This document shows positions 11,502-23,051 of a DNA stretch of 64,000 nt, one piece after another; position 1 is the first letter of the stretch, and every line of letters begins with the position of its first letter. The DNA comes from Polytrichum commune. Taxonomy: Eukaryota; Streptophyta; Polytrichopsida; Polytrichales; Polytrichaceae. The notes under the pieces were generated by a model. It was not told the DNA's origin, made no database searches, and saw nothing but the letters and a program-made list of their open reading frames with translations. The position numbers and the translations under genes are program-made. Location of the stretch: positions 47,815,554 to 47,879,553 of the forward strand of contig OX485803.1 in the NCBI GenBank assembly GCA_950295325.1. Direction: 5' to 3'.

Positions 11502-11879
11502 AACACGAAATATTATATTGGAAGTCATATGGTATTGTGCGTCATTGCCAATGGGAAAAATCCTCCACTGCACGTTGTGGATTCACAACCTCCCAAACCA
11601 ACCCTTAAGTTAAGTTAGAATGGGTGAGGGCTAATAAGTTAGTTAAATGGACATCCCCATTCACCGGACCACAGGATTTGTGACCAAGTTGTGGAACATA
11701 CACTTTGCTTGCGTGGGAGTTTGAACCCAAGGCCGCCACCTTTTCATCTTGCCGTACTTCATTACCATAACAGCAATCCAGTATTCATCCATACGTTCAT
11801 CCACAACTTACATCCATTTGTGATTTTCGCATCCAGAAAGGTCGACCGTGGACAAGCAGAAGCGAATGGCCAGTAGCCT

Positions 11880-12355
11880 CCCGACCACTCCGAGTACGGC
11901 ACGTGGACCGGGTCTCACGAATGTCGACGCCCTTTTAAATGAAAACCACAGGGGAAATCACCGGAGCTCGAATCCCGTGGCACCGTAGATTCTAGGCGAG
12001 GGAGACACAGGACAGAGGGCCTGAAATCTCGCACCAGCGTAGATTTCAGGGGAGGAGGAGAGAGAGAGAGAGAGAGAGAGAGCGCCACCGAGGAGAGGAA
12101 CAACGAGACATGCCTCCGAGCCTCTTCCTTGCTCTTTAATGCACGAGGGGGGAAAGAAAAAAAATATCGCATGCGATCGCTTGATACTTCTTCGTCACTG
12201 CTGCTGCCGGTGATGAAAATTTTTCATTCCGAGTGAAGAGAAATTCTTCTTCCTTCTTATTGTGCTTCTTCTTGCGGTTTCTTGTGTTGCACTTGAGAGA
12301 AGGTTAAGGTGTTGGTAAGAAGTTGTAAGAGATTCATCACGACGAAGCTTGGGCG

Positions 12356-12396
<41 letters not shown>

Positions 12397-12803
12397 GGGG
12401 GGGGGGGAGGGGGAGGGGGAGGTGTAGTGGGGGACTGATTAGTGTGGGGATGGAGTGATGATCCATGGAATCACTGCTAGCGAACTGAAAATTTTGCAGC
12501 TGGTAGGATTCTGACCAGGCACAAGAAGCTCTTGGAATTGTGTAGAAGTCTTGTGCAAACCGATTCTGAGTGAGATATATGAAACCTCAAGTGCTCATGT
12601 CGTGATTTAAAAGGCACGAAGCATTGACGGTGTCAGAATTGATAGAGGTGTGCTGCGTCAATTAGAGAGTTAGATAGATAGAGGTGACATACCGAGAGAT
12701 TGGAGAATTTTGGATAAAGGTAGTTGCTTTCGGGTGAAATAATCACTTGAGAGGATCAGAGGAAGCAGGAAAGGACTGTGCAATTTTCTACAGAACGTAA
12801 AGA
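11880..12803 (+). promoter_or_regulatory. Putative promoter and 5'UTR of the FBT gene
   Basis: A purine-rich upstream region precedes the FBT start codon. It has a (GA) tract at 12058-12082, a longer (GA) tract at 12359-12394, and a G-rich run to about 12423. GAGA/CT tracts near plant transcription starts are common. No TATA box position was assigned with confidence. A 3'-splice-like TTTTGCAG at about 12492-12499 leaves a 5'UTR intron possible but unproven. Confidence 0.4.
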
Positions 12804-15800
12804 ATGTCGACCATCGGTCGACTGTCGAGAACCTATGGAACGTCGTTCCTGCTGCTATTGGTGCTTGGCTACTTCACGCAGGGGTTGCGCTGCTTCCCGT
12901 GGATGGCCATGACCTACTGGTACATGGACAACTTGAAGGTGAGAATTTCTTACAAACTTTAGCTACTGCTATGGTATCCGTAATCTTCCATAAGGCAGTG
13001 CAGGAGGTGTAGATGATCCTTTCCCAGTGGAATGTGTTGATTTTTTTGCGGGGGTTAGGGTTTTGCACACTTTGAATTTGAGTTGATGTGAGCTGGATTT
13101 CCGGAAACTGGGCAGCCGTTGTTGGTTTCCGGGTGATACTGCTAAGTAGACGAACCTCCTAATGAATTTGTTTGGTAAGATTACTTGAAAACTTTCCAAC
13201 AACTGGATCAGCCTTAGTGGAGCTAACATGACGCATTTATCGGACGGTTACATGATGCATCAGTGGTGATTACACTATCATGTTATCCCATGGTAGCGTA
13301 TTCTCTGTATTGATTGGAGTCCTATAATCTAGTGAATTGTCGTTTTTAAGTACAGAATTCCAAGGTATTTATGGATAGAGACGGTCGGTATGTTTTCAGA
13401 AAGCTCATGGCTAACTCTGTTTTTACAATTAGCTTGAATACACAGTGCGTGAGGTGGTCAATCAAGTTGCACCTCAATAAATATCATGTATTGTTCTTTT
13501 TGAGATTTTCTGCTACGTGGAAGGGTGGTACTTTAGAAGCTGATTTCGAGGCCGTTTTTGTGATGTGTTCTCAACACTCGAATGTCGTGATTTGCTTCAT
13601 TGGTCATGATACATCGGTACATTGATTATCCCAATTAGTGAGGGAGCACTAATATTGCTTGTGGGAAATTCGTGAAGGTGATATTAAATTTCTTCACGCT
13701 ATGAAATTAGTGCCACCGAAAGATCTAAGAAGCACTGTTTATCTCGGCACTATTCACTACTCATAGAAGCACTATTCATTAAAAGTACTCGCACAATTCA
13801 TCCTGGCACTATTCTCTGATAAGCATGTGTTTACGGACATATATTTTTATCGCTCTACAAGCACCTTAGAGCATGCGGCAATTTTCTTGAAATGTATGGT
13901 AAATGAGCATATATGTATGAATTTAGTATCACTCAGCAAATATTTCAGCCCTTACTAATTCTGAGACTTTGCAATATGTCCGGAATTAGTACCACACGCA
14001 CTAATTGGGATAATCATTGTAGTGATTATACCACCATGTTCTCCCATGGTAGTCATAGTCACTGGGTTGATTGAGTCCTCCGATCTAGTGGATTATTGTT
14101 TTAATCGTGGAAATCCAAGCTATGGAGACGACCAACATGTAGTCAGAAGGCTCATATCTCTCTCTGCTGTTAAAGTGAGCTTGAATCTACAAGTGTGGGA
14201 GATGGTTAATCAAGTGGCACCATAGTAAATATTATGTATTACTGCGTTTTAGAAGTCCTGGTACATGCAATGTGACACTTCAGAAGCTGATTTCGAAGCT
14301 GTTTTGGTGACATGTTCTCAACACTTTAGTGTTGTAATTTGCCTTTATTGGATAGTCACATGATGCTTCAGTAGTGATTACACTACCATGTTCTGCCATA
14401 GTAGTCATAAGTCTCTGGGTGGATTGAATCCTCCAATCTACTGGATTATCGTTGTAAGTGCAGAAATCCAAGGTATGTATGGATAGAGATGACTGACACG
14501 AGTTAGAAGCTTCATGGCTGCCTGTGTTGTTACTATGACCTTGAATCTACAAGTGTGCGAGATGGTTAATCATGTGGCACCTTAGTAAATATCATGTGTT
14601 GTTCTTTTTGAGAAGCCCTGGTACAGGAATGTTGGCCCTTCAAAAGCTGATTCCAAGGCTGATTTGTGATGTGTTCTCAACACTGAGTTTGGAGAGTGTG
14701 CCGAAACGAACTGATAAAAAGTGCTTATCCTCTGTGCAGGTTGCACCAGGGGAGATGCAGTTCCTGATGTCCACAGCGGCGCTGCCCATGGTTGCAAAGC
14801 CTATCTATGGAATCATATCAGATTCAGTCTACATCAAAGGCGCGCACCGTGTTCCATATCTTGTCATTGCAGGTGAGATTTTCATGCACCTATTTCCGTT
14901 ATTTTTTTTGAAACTGGTGAAAGATGCCGCAATCCACAATGATTTGGACATCCTCTTGTCGTTAACGACGTATGATACATTGTTGAATTATTTTTTTAAT
15001 TCAGCTCAAGACTTATGTGTTGTATTCTCTGCACACTAGGTGAGTGGTTGATTGTTTGTTGGGCCTTGGCTTGAGGCACGTCATTGCATCCACTTAGGTG
15101 GTTGGCCCTTAAGTCTTTAAGCTTTAGACTTCGTGACTTTCATTACATAGTGAATTTGTTAGTTACCTTGAGGCATAACCTAGTCATTCCCGTGAGCCTA
15201 TACAATCTCAAGATTATTTACATATGGTAATGACCTTACATTTATAGTCACTCATACCTAACAACATAATCTAAGCATTTTTAAATAAGCAAAATTGTTT
15301 TATTTGTTAGCTCACTATATTACCAATTTTGTGGCTTGGCCCTAGTAAATTTTGTGGTTGAACACTTTCTTTTGTACCTGCATGTTTGTAGGTGGCCTGC
15401 AGCTGTTCGCATGGGGAACTATTGCTGTGTTCTCGGGAGCATCATCTTCAGCCACTATTTTGACTGTATTCCTTACAATTACCAATTTGGGGGGTGCCAT
15501 ATCTGAAGTTGTCAACGATGCAATGATAGCTGAAGCTGGAAAGAACAAGATAGGTGCTCAGCAAGGTGCAATATGACTCATGTATCCTCCATTTGTTTTT
15601 CAAACAAGCAGGAACTTGCACCACGAAGAAATAAACACTTCTGCAATAACTCTTCCATCCACAGCTGAAACCACCGTGATTCGCACATTGTATAGTTCAA
15701 TTTGACTTTTTAGGGATGTAGCGTTTGGAATGACAGGAACAGACTGCACAGGAATCCCTAACAATTCCTAGGGGGCTAGTAGTATCAGTGTCAATAAATG

Positions 15801-17089
15801 CTACAGAGACCCAAGTTTCAAAGGAATGTGAAGCCGACTAATGAATGTGGACCATGTCTGTCACCATCGGCATTATGATGATTGCGGGGACCCCATCTCC
15901 TCTACCCTTAGTTTTTTTGGGGTTAGGTCTACCATGCAATTTCTATGTTCGCTCCACTTCGTAGGCTTTGCAAACTTTGGTGGATGTGTTGGCTAAGTTA
16001 GGGGTCCTCAATAGAGAGATAGCAGTAGGCGGTGGGCAAAGAGTCTGTGATTCATGCTTGCTTCCTTAATAAGCTGGGTGTTTCTATCTATCGATCTAGT
16101 GACTAACCACTTGTGCTTTCCATTTGACAAAATGTTCAGGCGAACTGCAGTCTTTTGCCTGGTTAGCCTTAGCCGCTGGAGGTTGGGTTGGAAACCTGAG
16201 TGCCGGGTACGCCATGAAGATACTTAGTCCACAAGCCATGCTTGGGATATTCATCTCTCTGTTGGCAGCACAAGTGCTACTAGCCCTCTGCATCAGTGAG
16301 AAGTCATTCGGCTTGGGACCCGTCAAGAAGGATACGGACGACAACCCCGAGCTGAAGAGTTCAGGTGCAGGTCAGAAGAGCGCGGTGGCCGCAATGCGTG
16401 ATCAAGTCAAGACTCTGAAGAAAACGTTGCAGGAACCACAAATATACAAGCCTCTTCTGTGGTTCCTTTCTTCGTATGCGGTGATACCAGGGATTGGGGG
16501 TGCCATCTTCTTCTTCCAAACCCAGCACCTCGGCCTCTCCGGGTCGGTGATCGGGCTCGCCAGAGTGGTGGGGCAATCTGGGTTGCTTCTGTCGAGCATG
16601 CTGTACAACAAAGTTCTCAAAGACGTGCCAATTCGGCGAATGTTTGCGACCGTGCAGATATTGCTCTCTATTTGCATGCTCACAGATATCGTGCTTGTGA
16701 AGCGCATCAACCTCGACTTGGGCATTCCTGATAAATGGTTTGTGCTTGGAGCATCCGCATTTGTGGAAGCGATTGGCCAGTTCAAAATCCTGCCGTTTAT
16801 GGTACTCTTGGGGCAGCTATGTCCTACAGGAAGTGAAGCCTCTTTGTTTGCTTTCTTCATGTCGGCACAGTGCCTTGCCGGACTGACGAATGGGTACCTT
16901 GGTGTTGCATTGGCTTCATACCTTGGAATCTCCGGGAGCGACTTCTCTGCTTTGCCACTTGGGATATGCATTCAAGCATGTTTTGCCATGCTCCCCGTCC
17001 TTTGGATTGGATTGATCCCGCCTGCAAAGCCAAAAACTGAAAACGAGGTGCAAATGACCAGAACAGAGGATGTCAAGAAGGAGCTCTAG
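12804..17089 (+). CDS. Folate/biopterin-type (BT1) membrane transporter
   Basis: Exons are 12804-12938, 14740-14872, 15392-15565 and 16140-17089, which join in phase to 463 aa. The start ATG begins MSTIGRLSRTYGTSFLLLLV. The family signature KPIYGIISDS lies at residues 65-74, followed by the R-PYLV loop at 82-87. Exons 3-4 give the AIADV-like segment EVVNDAMIAEAG and then GELQSFAW. The last exon carries the second half of the major-facilitator fold (YNKVLKDVPIR; LCPTGSEASLFAFFMS). BT1 proteins are 12-helix folate or pterin symporters. In plants one member is a plastid-envelope folate carrier, but the N-terminus here is short with no evident transit peptide, so location and substrate are open. 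All introns are GT-AG. Intron 1 (1801 bp) holds a triplicated repeat and a MITE. The family call is secure and the exact substrate is not. Confidence 0.9.
13248..14700 (+). repeat. Three tandem copies of a ~340-bp unit in FBT intron 1
   Basis: The units run about 13248-13605, 14020-14342 and 14355-14690. Each has the order TGATTACACTA(C/T)CATGTT, GGATTGA-TCC-ATCTA, AATCCAAGGTATGTATGG-like, AAATATCATGTRTTGTTCTT and GATGTGTTCTCAACACT. Unit 1 is separated from unit 2 by the MITE at 13620-14019. Unit 3 runs to within about 50 bp of the exon 2 acceptor. The open frames inside them are not conserved, which suggests non-coding duplication. Confidence 0.8.
13620..14019. mobile_element. Tc1/mariner-type MITE in FBT intron 1, 400 bp
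   Basis: The left end is CATTGATTATCCCAATTAGT and the right end in reverse complement is CAATGATTATCCCAATTAGT. TA occurs on both sides (13618-13619 and 14020-14021). It is the same family as 11174-11390 but with a longer interior containing several CACTATTC-type short repeats (13740-13820). It separates two units of the intronic tandem repeat, so it inserted after or during that duplication. Confidence 0.85.
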
Positions 17090-17454
17090 GTTGTTATGCC
17101 TGGATCGAGACAGTCATATTTGCAGTTTCTATCATAAATCTGCTGCGTACTGATTTTACACATTGGAAGCTCAACGATTTGAGATACCGCTCAAGAAAAT
17201 TAATTCTTGGAGCAGGAGCATGTGTATGTCTCAAGTTGAAGGTCATGAGCTGTAGGCGATTATTATGGACAAAAAGAAATCACCATTCAACAGATTGGCG
17301 AGTACAATTCAAAGGCGATATGTTTGGAACAAAGCGATGATCACAACAGCCATTGCTTTCAGGTTAGGAACCCGGGCGTATGTGATATACACAGCTACAC
17401 AGCAATGAGGCGGTAGTCTGCAACATGGAGGCCCCACTCTTCAGCATGTAACAC

Positions 17455-18036
17455 TATCTAAGTACCCACTTTGTGTCGAAATTATTCAGGAACATCAATT
17501 TTGATATGTCAAAATCACCAGTAGTAGGGACTATTTGATCCATTCATGGGAGGACCATTCTTGTATTTTATTCACGTGGACATGTGTAATATGGAGTTGT
17601 AATATTTGTGGTATTATGTTTTTGTAAAGTGCTTTGTTCCCTTCGTTATTATGTGTCCATTATCTAGCCGAACGTGCAGATGTATGAATGGAGGGCATTA
17701 TGCCGGGGTGGAATACCCTTGCCAAAAATGTGGTCCTGTTACCCAGCAGAATGCCCTCTGTAGATTTCTTCTAAGTCAAAATCTAGGATTTCCTTAGGCA
17801 GGGGAATGCTCAATACAGAACGATTACTTTGTGCTGCAGCTGAAAGGTGCTCTACAGTTGAGAGTACTGCCACTCAAACTCTAAAACTGTCTAAACACTT
17901 CATGATCCACTTTGCCTTCGAATTATTTAGGAACAATACTTCTGATATGTCATAATCAACAGTAGTAGGAATGATTCAATCCATTCATGAGTGGACCGTT
18001 CTTGTATTTCACTCAAGTTTGACATGTGTACTAAGT
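17455..18036 (+). repeat. Direct duplication in the 3' flank of FBT
   Basis: About 140 bp at 17455-17595 and 17893-18036 share the order CACTTTG, CGAATTATT-AGGAACA, GATATGTCA-AATCA, CAGTAGTAGG, TCCATTCATG and GACC-TTCTTGTATTT. Separation is about 440 bp. They may lie in, or just past, the 3'UTR. No gene is seen between them. Confidence 0.7.
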
Positions 18037-18504
18037 CATCGTAATCAAGCTCACAGTAGTTGCCTCGATCACATCAAACTTTCCGTCCGGTTTCAACCAT
18101 GAAATTGCTGGGAATTATGTTCAGAATTAGATGTTGGCCCACCATGTTTCACACTATTACCGCTGGAGATGTCGACAAATGCTTTCAAAACTAGCCGATG
18201 TGATCAGCCCCACAATGGTACGATGTATGTTATCAGTGTGAGTACTTTGTGTCGTTGATGCTCGGATCCTTTTGGTTCTTGGTTTGCTGGAAAGTACTTA
18301 CTGTTGAATGGCATCCAGAAAATTGACCAATTCCGTTCTTCGCTTTTTGTTTCCTCCCACGAGAGAAGCATGGGGCAGGAAAGACTCAAGAATGCCTCGA
18401 AATTCAGTCTGTGTGAAGACCTGCCAGTAAGTGTTTCATTCTCTTTTAGCCCTCATTTCTCAACCATTTAAGGCCTGCTTACAACATTAGTACATGTGTC
18501 TCAA

Positions 18505-19446
18505 GGGCCGGTTTACACCATGGACCATGAAGTCGGACCATGGAAGGTGACCTTTTCCCATGGTCCGACTTGATAGTCCAACTTTCGTGGTCTGATTTCT
18601 TAAAAAATCAATTTACAAAGCCTTTGGGCCCCTCACTAGGTGTAAACCGAATGTGGGCCAAGAGGCATGACCATGCACCAAAAAGTGAATGTGCTAATTT
18701 TTTTAATAAATAAAGTGCATGAAAAAGGCAATTTTGAAAAAAAATTAAAGTTTGATCATTCTCTTGTCTTCACTTGGGCTTCACTTGTCTTCACTTTGTT
18801 AAATGTGTCAAAGATGTGGCTTGCAAATCTTCTCACAACAATTTTTACAAAAAAAATTGAGCGATTTAATTTGTACATGTTCAACGTAATTTATATGTGA
18901 CATGTACCTTGCGTTGTACATTGAGCATTATTTACAACACGCTTCACCATGTGTACTAGAATTCTTGAGTTCTAGATGTCCCACATACTTTGGTGAAACA
19001 TGTGGGAGCCGGTTTGAGGGGTAGTGTAGGGAAGAAATGGTACGTCTCATGGGCTATGATATGATCCAAGGCACATGAAGGGCATACTTGCTCCTCAAGA
19101 TTTATTATAGCACATAGATGTTGGAAAGTGTGCCTTCTGAGCCTTACCTAGTGGGAAGAGTTGTATATATACCCCCCCCAAAAAAAGACATTAAAAAACC
19201 AATATAACGGCATTTCTTTGCCATGGTCCTTTTCCTACCATACCACCTCTCTTGCCTCTCTCACCGCAAATTTCGGAGGACCATGTCAGTGGACTATTTA
19301 GGCTTTAAAATAGGTCCTTTGGTGTAAACCATTTTTCCATTTTTTGCTTGGTGTAAACCAAAGTGGACGTGGGACGACTTCAACAACCAATCAACGCTCT
19401 TACATGGCCCTCAGACGACTTCATGGTCCATGGTGGAAACCAACCC
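18505..19446 (-). mobile_element. Tourist/Harbinger-like MITE, copy C (long form, inverted)
   Basis: The left end is GGGCCGGTTTACACCATGGA followed by CCATGAAGTCGGACCATGG. The right end is TTCATGGTCCATGGTGGAAA then CCAACCC, followed by TAA. The orientation is opposite to copies A and B: the block GGTGTAAACCGAATGTGGGC is their reverse complement. At 942 bp it is about twice the length of copy B. The extra 450 bp (about 18700-19190) is partly shared with copy A, so B is a deletion derivative. No transposase frame is visible. Confidence 0.78.
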
Positions 19447-19504
19447 TAAGTAAGTGCTAGATTTCAACAATATCAATGCATAACATTCTAAATAGCTGCA
19501 GGTG

Positions 19505-19965
19505 GAGTGAGCTAGTGCACCTCTCATCCATCCAACATAAAACTTGATACCCTATAGGTTTGTCGATTCACTTCAAATGACCGTGAATAGATTGATCAAT
19601 GAACGGGGAGAACCAACTGCAAATTTCAGATGATGTGGTCGACTTTGAGAAATATCCGGTTGAAATTCAAGACTTAAGGAAAATTAACGATCACTTTGGA
19701 GGAATATAGGGAATATTCTCCCATTAGTAAAGAGAAACCAAATGATGCCAACATGTAACTGGTTGGACTTGGAAACACTAGGATCTCAACAGGTTATGCC
19801 CAAAAACCTTCCGGGACACTGCGATGGAGACTGATTCAAGGACTTTGAAGCTAATTTTGGTGTCAAATCAAGTAAATAAAGGAGCATGCAAGCTTCATTC
19901 TATTTCAAGGCTTTTATGTTGGATTTATGAGAGGTACGCTCGTATACAATAATTTCCTCTTTGCT
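19505..19965 (-). mobile_element. MITE of the GTTGGATGAATGAGAGG family with nested insert
   Basis: The left half has CACCTCTCATCCATCCAACA and AAACTTGATACCCTATAGG. The right half has TTTTATGTTGGATTTATGAG then AGGTACGCTCGTATACAATA. These match, in opposite orientation, the ends of the elements at 34029-34260 and 37393-37660. Its greater length is explained by an insert at about 19600-19815 that is also found at 23720-23945. Confidence 0.6.
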
Positions 19966-20044
19966 GCAAGGTTCGTATATTGTCAACACTATACACATCT
20001 AATTTAGAAACATCAAGCCAAAAGCTCAAGTAGTTTGAATTGGA

Positions 20045-21462
20045 TGGAAATTTGTAACGTCTACATAAGCTCATGTCGTAACAAAATCCGGATGGGTCCA
20101 TCAGGTGGATGGGATGGAGCATGTTTTAGACATTGTGTTGCAAGTTGGCAAGTAGGCCGTCCTTGTCCCCTCTTTATTAATTTCAACCAAAAGAGGAAAA
20201 CATGTGCATATGATAAGCTTTGACTATTGTTTTTCAAAATTATTCAGGTGGAGTGGGGAGAGAGGGTGTGCATAGTGTAACTTTGGATCCTTCTTCTTAA
20301 ATTTGGCAATCGATTGGCATTATTTGTTGACTTCCATTTAATGCTTTATATGGACAATCCATCTTGCTAGTTGGATTGCTCATATATCTGGATTTTACTT
20401 TTTACTTTTTATTTTATTTTTGTTAAAGATCGCACACATGTTTTCTTCCACAAAATAATGATCTTTGTTGTGAAACTTTATTATGGAAATTCAAATACTT
20501 AAATTGAAAGCATTAATTTTCAACAATAAGCATTGATTTTCAATAAGACAATGTGAAATATTATTATATGAAATTATGGACTTACATTTTATTGGTTAAG
20601 TGGGTTCAAATGCCTTGGTTAGGGAATCAACTGAGAGCATATGTTATAGTCAAGTTGATGTTATAAAATGAGCCCATGTTTGGGTTTTAGAAGAAAAATA
20701 AAATAAAAATCCACCAAGATTAATTTGAATAATGTTGATGGAAAAACTAACTCTTATTCAGTGGAGTTGTCAATAGTCAGTTCATGTTGATATTTTATTT
20801 TGTTTTATGATGTGTTGCTTTGTGTAATGTTGTTTTAGACCACAATAGGGTATTGACATTACATTTTATATCCGAATAGAAAATAATTGTGTCAGGAAGA
20901 TTAAGTTAGGGTATGCAACAATGGATTTGTGATTAGGACATGGACTGTAACACATTCTCTCGGTTGATTCCCTAACCAAGGCATTTGAACCCACTTAACC
21001 AACAAAATGTAAGTCCAAAATATAACCTGGCCACAACAAAGATCATTATTTTGTGGAAGAAAACATGTGTGCGATCTTTAACAAAAATAAAATAAAAAGT
21101 AAAAAGTAAAATCCAGATATATGAGCAATCCAAATAGCAAGATGGATTGTCCATATAAAGCATTAAATGCAAGTCAACAAATAATGTCAATTGATTGCCA
21201 AATTAAAGAAGAAGGATCCAAAGTTGCACTATGCACACCCTCTCTCCCCACTCTACCTCAATCATTTTGGAAAACAACAATCAAGGCTTATCATATGCAC
21301 ATGTTTTCCTCTTTTCTTTGAAATTAGTAAAGAGGGGACAAGAACAACCTACCTGCCAACTTGCAACTCGCTATCTAAAACAAGCTCCATCCCATCCACC
21401 TAATGGACCCAATCCGGAATTTATTACCAGACGAGCTTATGTAGACCGTGCAAATTCCCAAC
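20045..21462. repeat. Long inverted repeat, arms 500-590 bp
   Basis: The left arm runs 20045-20637 and the right arm 20955-21462, around a 320-bp spacer. Paired landmarks are GTCTACATAAGCTC/GAGCTTATGTAGAC, GGATGGGATGGAGC/GCTCCATCCCATCC, GAGGAAAACATGTGCATATG/CATATGCACATGTTTTCCTC, AAAGATCGCACACATGTTTT/AAAACATGTGTGCGATCTTT, and GGTTAGGGAATCAACTGAGA with its counterpart. The left arm has about 85 bp extra near 20475-20575. A transcript would fold into a very long double-stranded RNA. It is probably a foldback-type transposon. No flanking duplication could be fixed. Confidence 0.85.
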
Positions 21463-21465
21463 CTT

Positions 21466-23050
21466 TGGGACTTCCATATAGGATATTAGTTGTGCCTTGT
21501 ATTCTTTAGGGCTTGTTCTAATTGATATAATAGTTTTCAATTGCTTCTAGTTAGTGAAAAATGAAATGGTGATGTTGAGGGAATGGATTCTTGAGACAAC
21601 AATTAGCATTATGTGTATTTGATATATATACTTAGGGAATTGATAAATCGACCACATAGTTTGTTAAAACGACCACAAAGACACGCACAAAGACGTGTTG
21701 TGCAGTTACATGACCTTTACAAATTTGATATTTTATCACACACATGACGAAGAGCAAGGTATTAGATCTGTGTTAGAATTGATAACATTGGCCAACTTGG
21801 TTGACAAGTTAGACCTTAGTCGACGCCTCACAAATTGACTATGTTCGTTTTAACCAGTGTGTGGTTGATTTAACAATCCCCTATACGTACTTCTCTTTAC
21901 ATTAACCCTCAACTTCCAAGCCTATGAAAGGGTTGTTGATCTGAGTGAAATTCATCCAATGTTGGTTGTGGAATTATCATGGAAACATTATGAGGTTAAA
22001 AGAGAACTTATGTGTAGGATCTTGAAAACTAAGAAATGAGCTATTTCAAGGGGGGGGGGGGGAAATGGGCATGGATAATCTTTCGGATTTTTAGAGTATA
22101 ACAATTGAAGGAAGGGATGCACAAAAAATGTTGTGCTTCAACCCCAAAAAAGACCTTTGACTAGTCTAATTCGCCTGGAAAATGAGCAGAATGCTTGTGT
22201 GATCTTGTAGATGGGAACAACCCAAGAGTTGAGCACCTCCACAAATTCTCATGACAAAATGTGCAAGCCACATAGGCTAGCCACCTTGCACTTAGAGTAT
22301 TTAAATTGTCCCATATTTCTAACTATGTATATGCAAAGAATTCCTTAAAATTTTGGGTGTGTCCAAAAGTTAAATTGAACTATCAATGTGGGCACAAATG
22401 TTGTTTCTGCATGAACATTCAAAAAAATTCACTTTGACCAAAATAATCATCATTGACATTTATGTAAAGTTTACATTGGAGTGACAAACCACTGATTGGA
22501 GTCAACACCCTCACATGAACTCCCAACATAACAAAAACATGACCACTTCCCATTTTGACAAAAAATTCCTACACTATTTTATTCAATATCTTCACATGTA
22601 CATGTGTAATATGAAGCACACACAAGTTTATCTATATACTTGTGTTATTTTATGTATTGTATTTCTAGCATCTTAAAAAATATATATAAAGAGTTCTATA
22701 ATTACTTGTAACAAAGAAAGATCTTGCAATCTACATAATTCCAACTTATTATTCCATTCATGATTGTGATTAGGTTCACTGGTTTATCAACACCCTTATG
22801 AATTGAAATATTTTCCCCTTATTTCTCACAATTTTCATATTTACTTCTAGTATTGAACAACATGAATTTTCTCCTCAAACTTGTTTTCATAATCTCTTCA
22901 AACAAAAAATCAATAAAAATAAGAAAGAGAGAAAAATGTAGTTATCAAACATAACTCTAGATAGATTCAAAACTCCCTTCCTCGACCACGGGGTTCTAAT
23001 AACCATTTAAGACCCATCTGCCTTAGGTGTACATACCTTCACATAACTTA
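21466..23050. other. Intergenic, no gene seen
   Basis: This is AT-rich spacer with a G homopolymer at about 22051-22062. No coding region, hairpin or repeat boundary was recognised. Confidence 0.45.
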
Positions 23051-23051
23051 T

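Noticed and set aside
14572-15039. Open frame of 155 codons
   Set aside because: It only extends FBT exon 2 into intron sequence on both sides. Splice signals and family similarity limit the coding part to 14740-14872.
16402-16971. 189-codon open frame antisense to FBT exon 4
   Set aside because: It is a mirror of a strongly coding, membrane-protein exon and shows no domain of its own.
20972-21190. Frame whose peptide resembles one readable from the 20.3-kb sequence
   Set aside because: The two are arms of the long inverted repeat, so the peptide similarity is a by-product.
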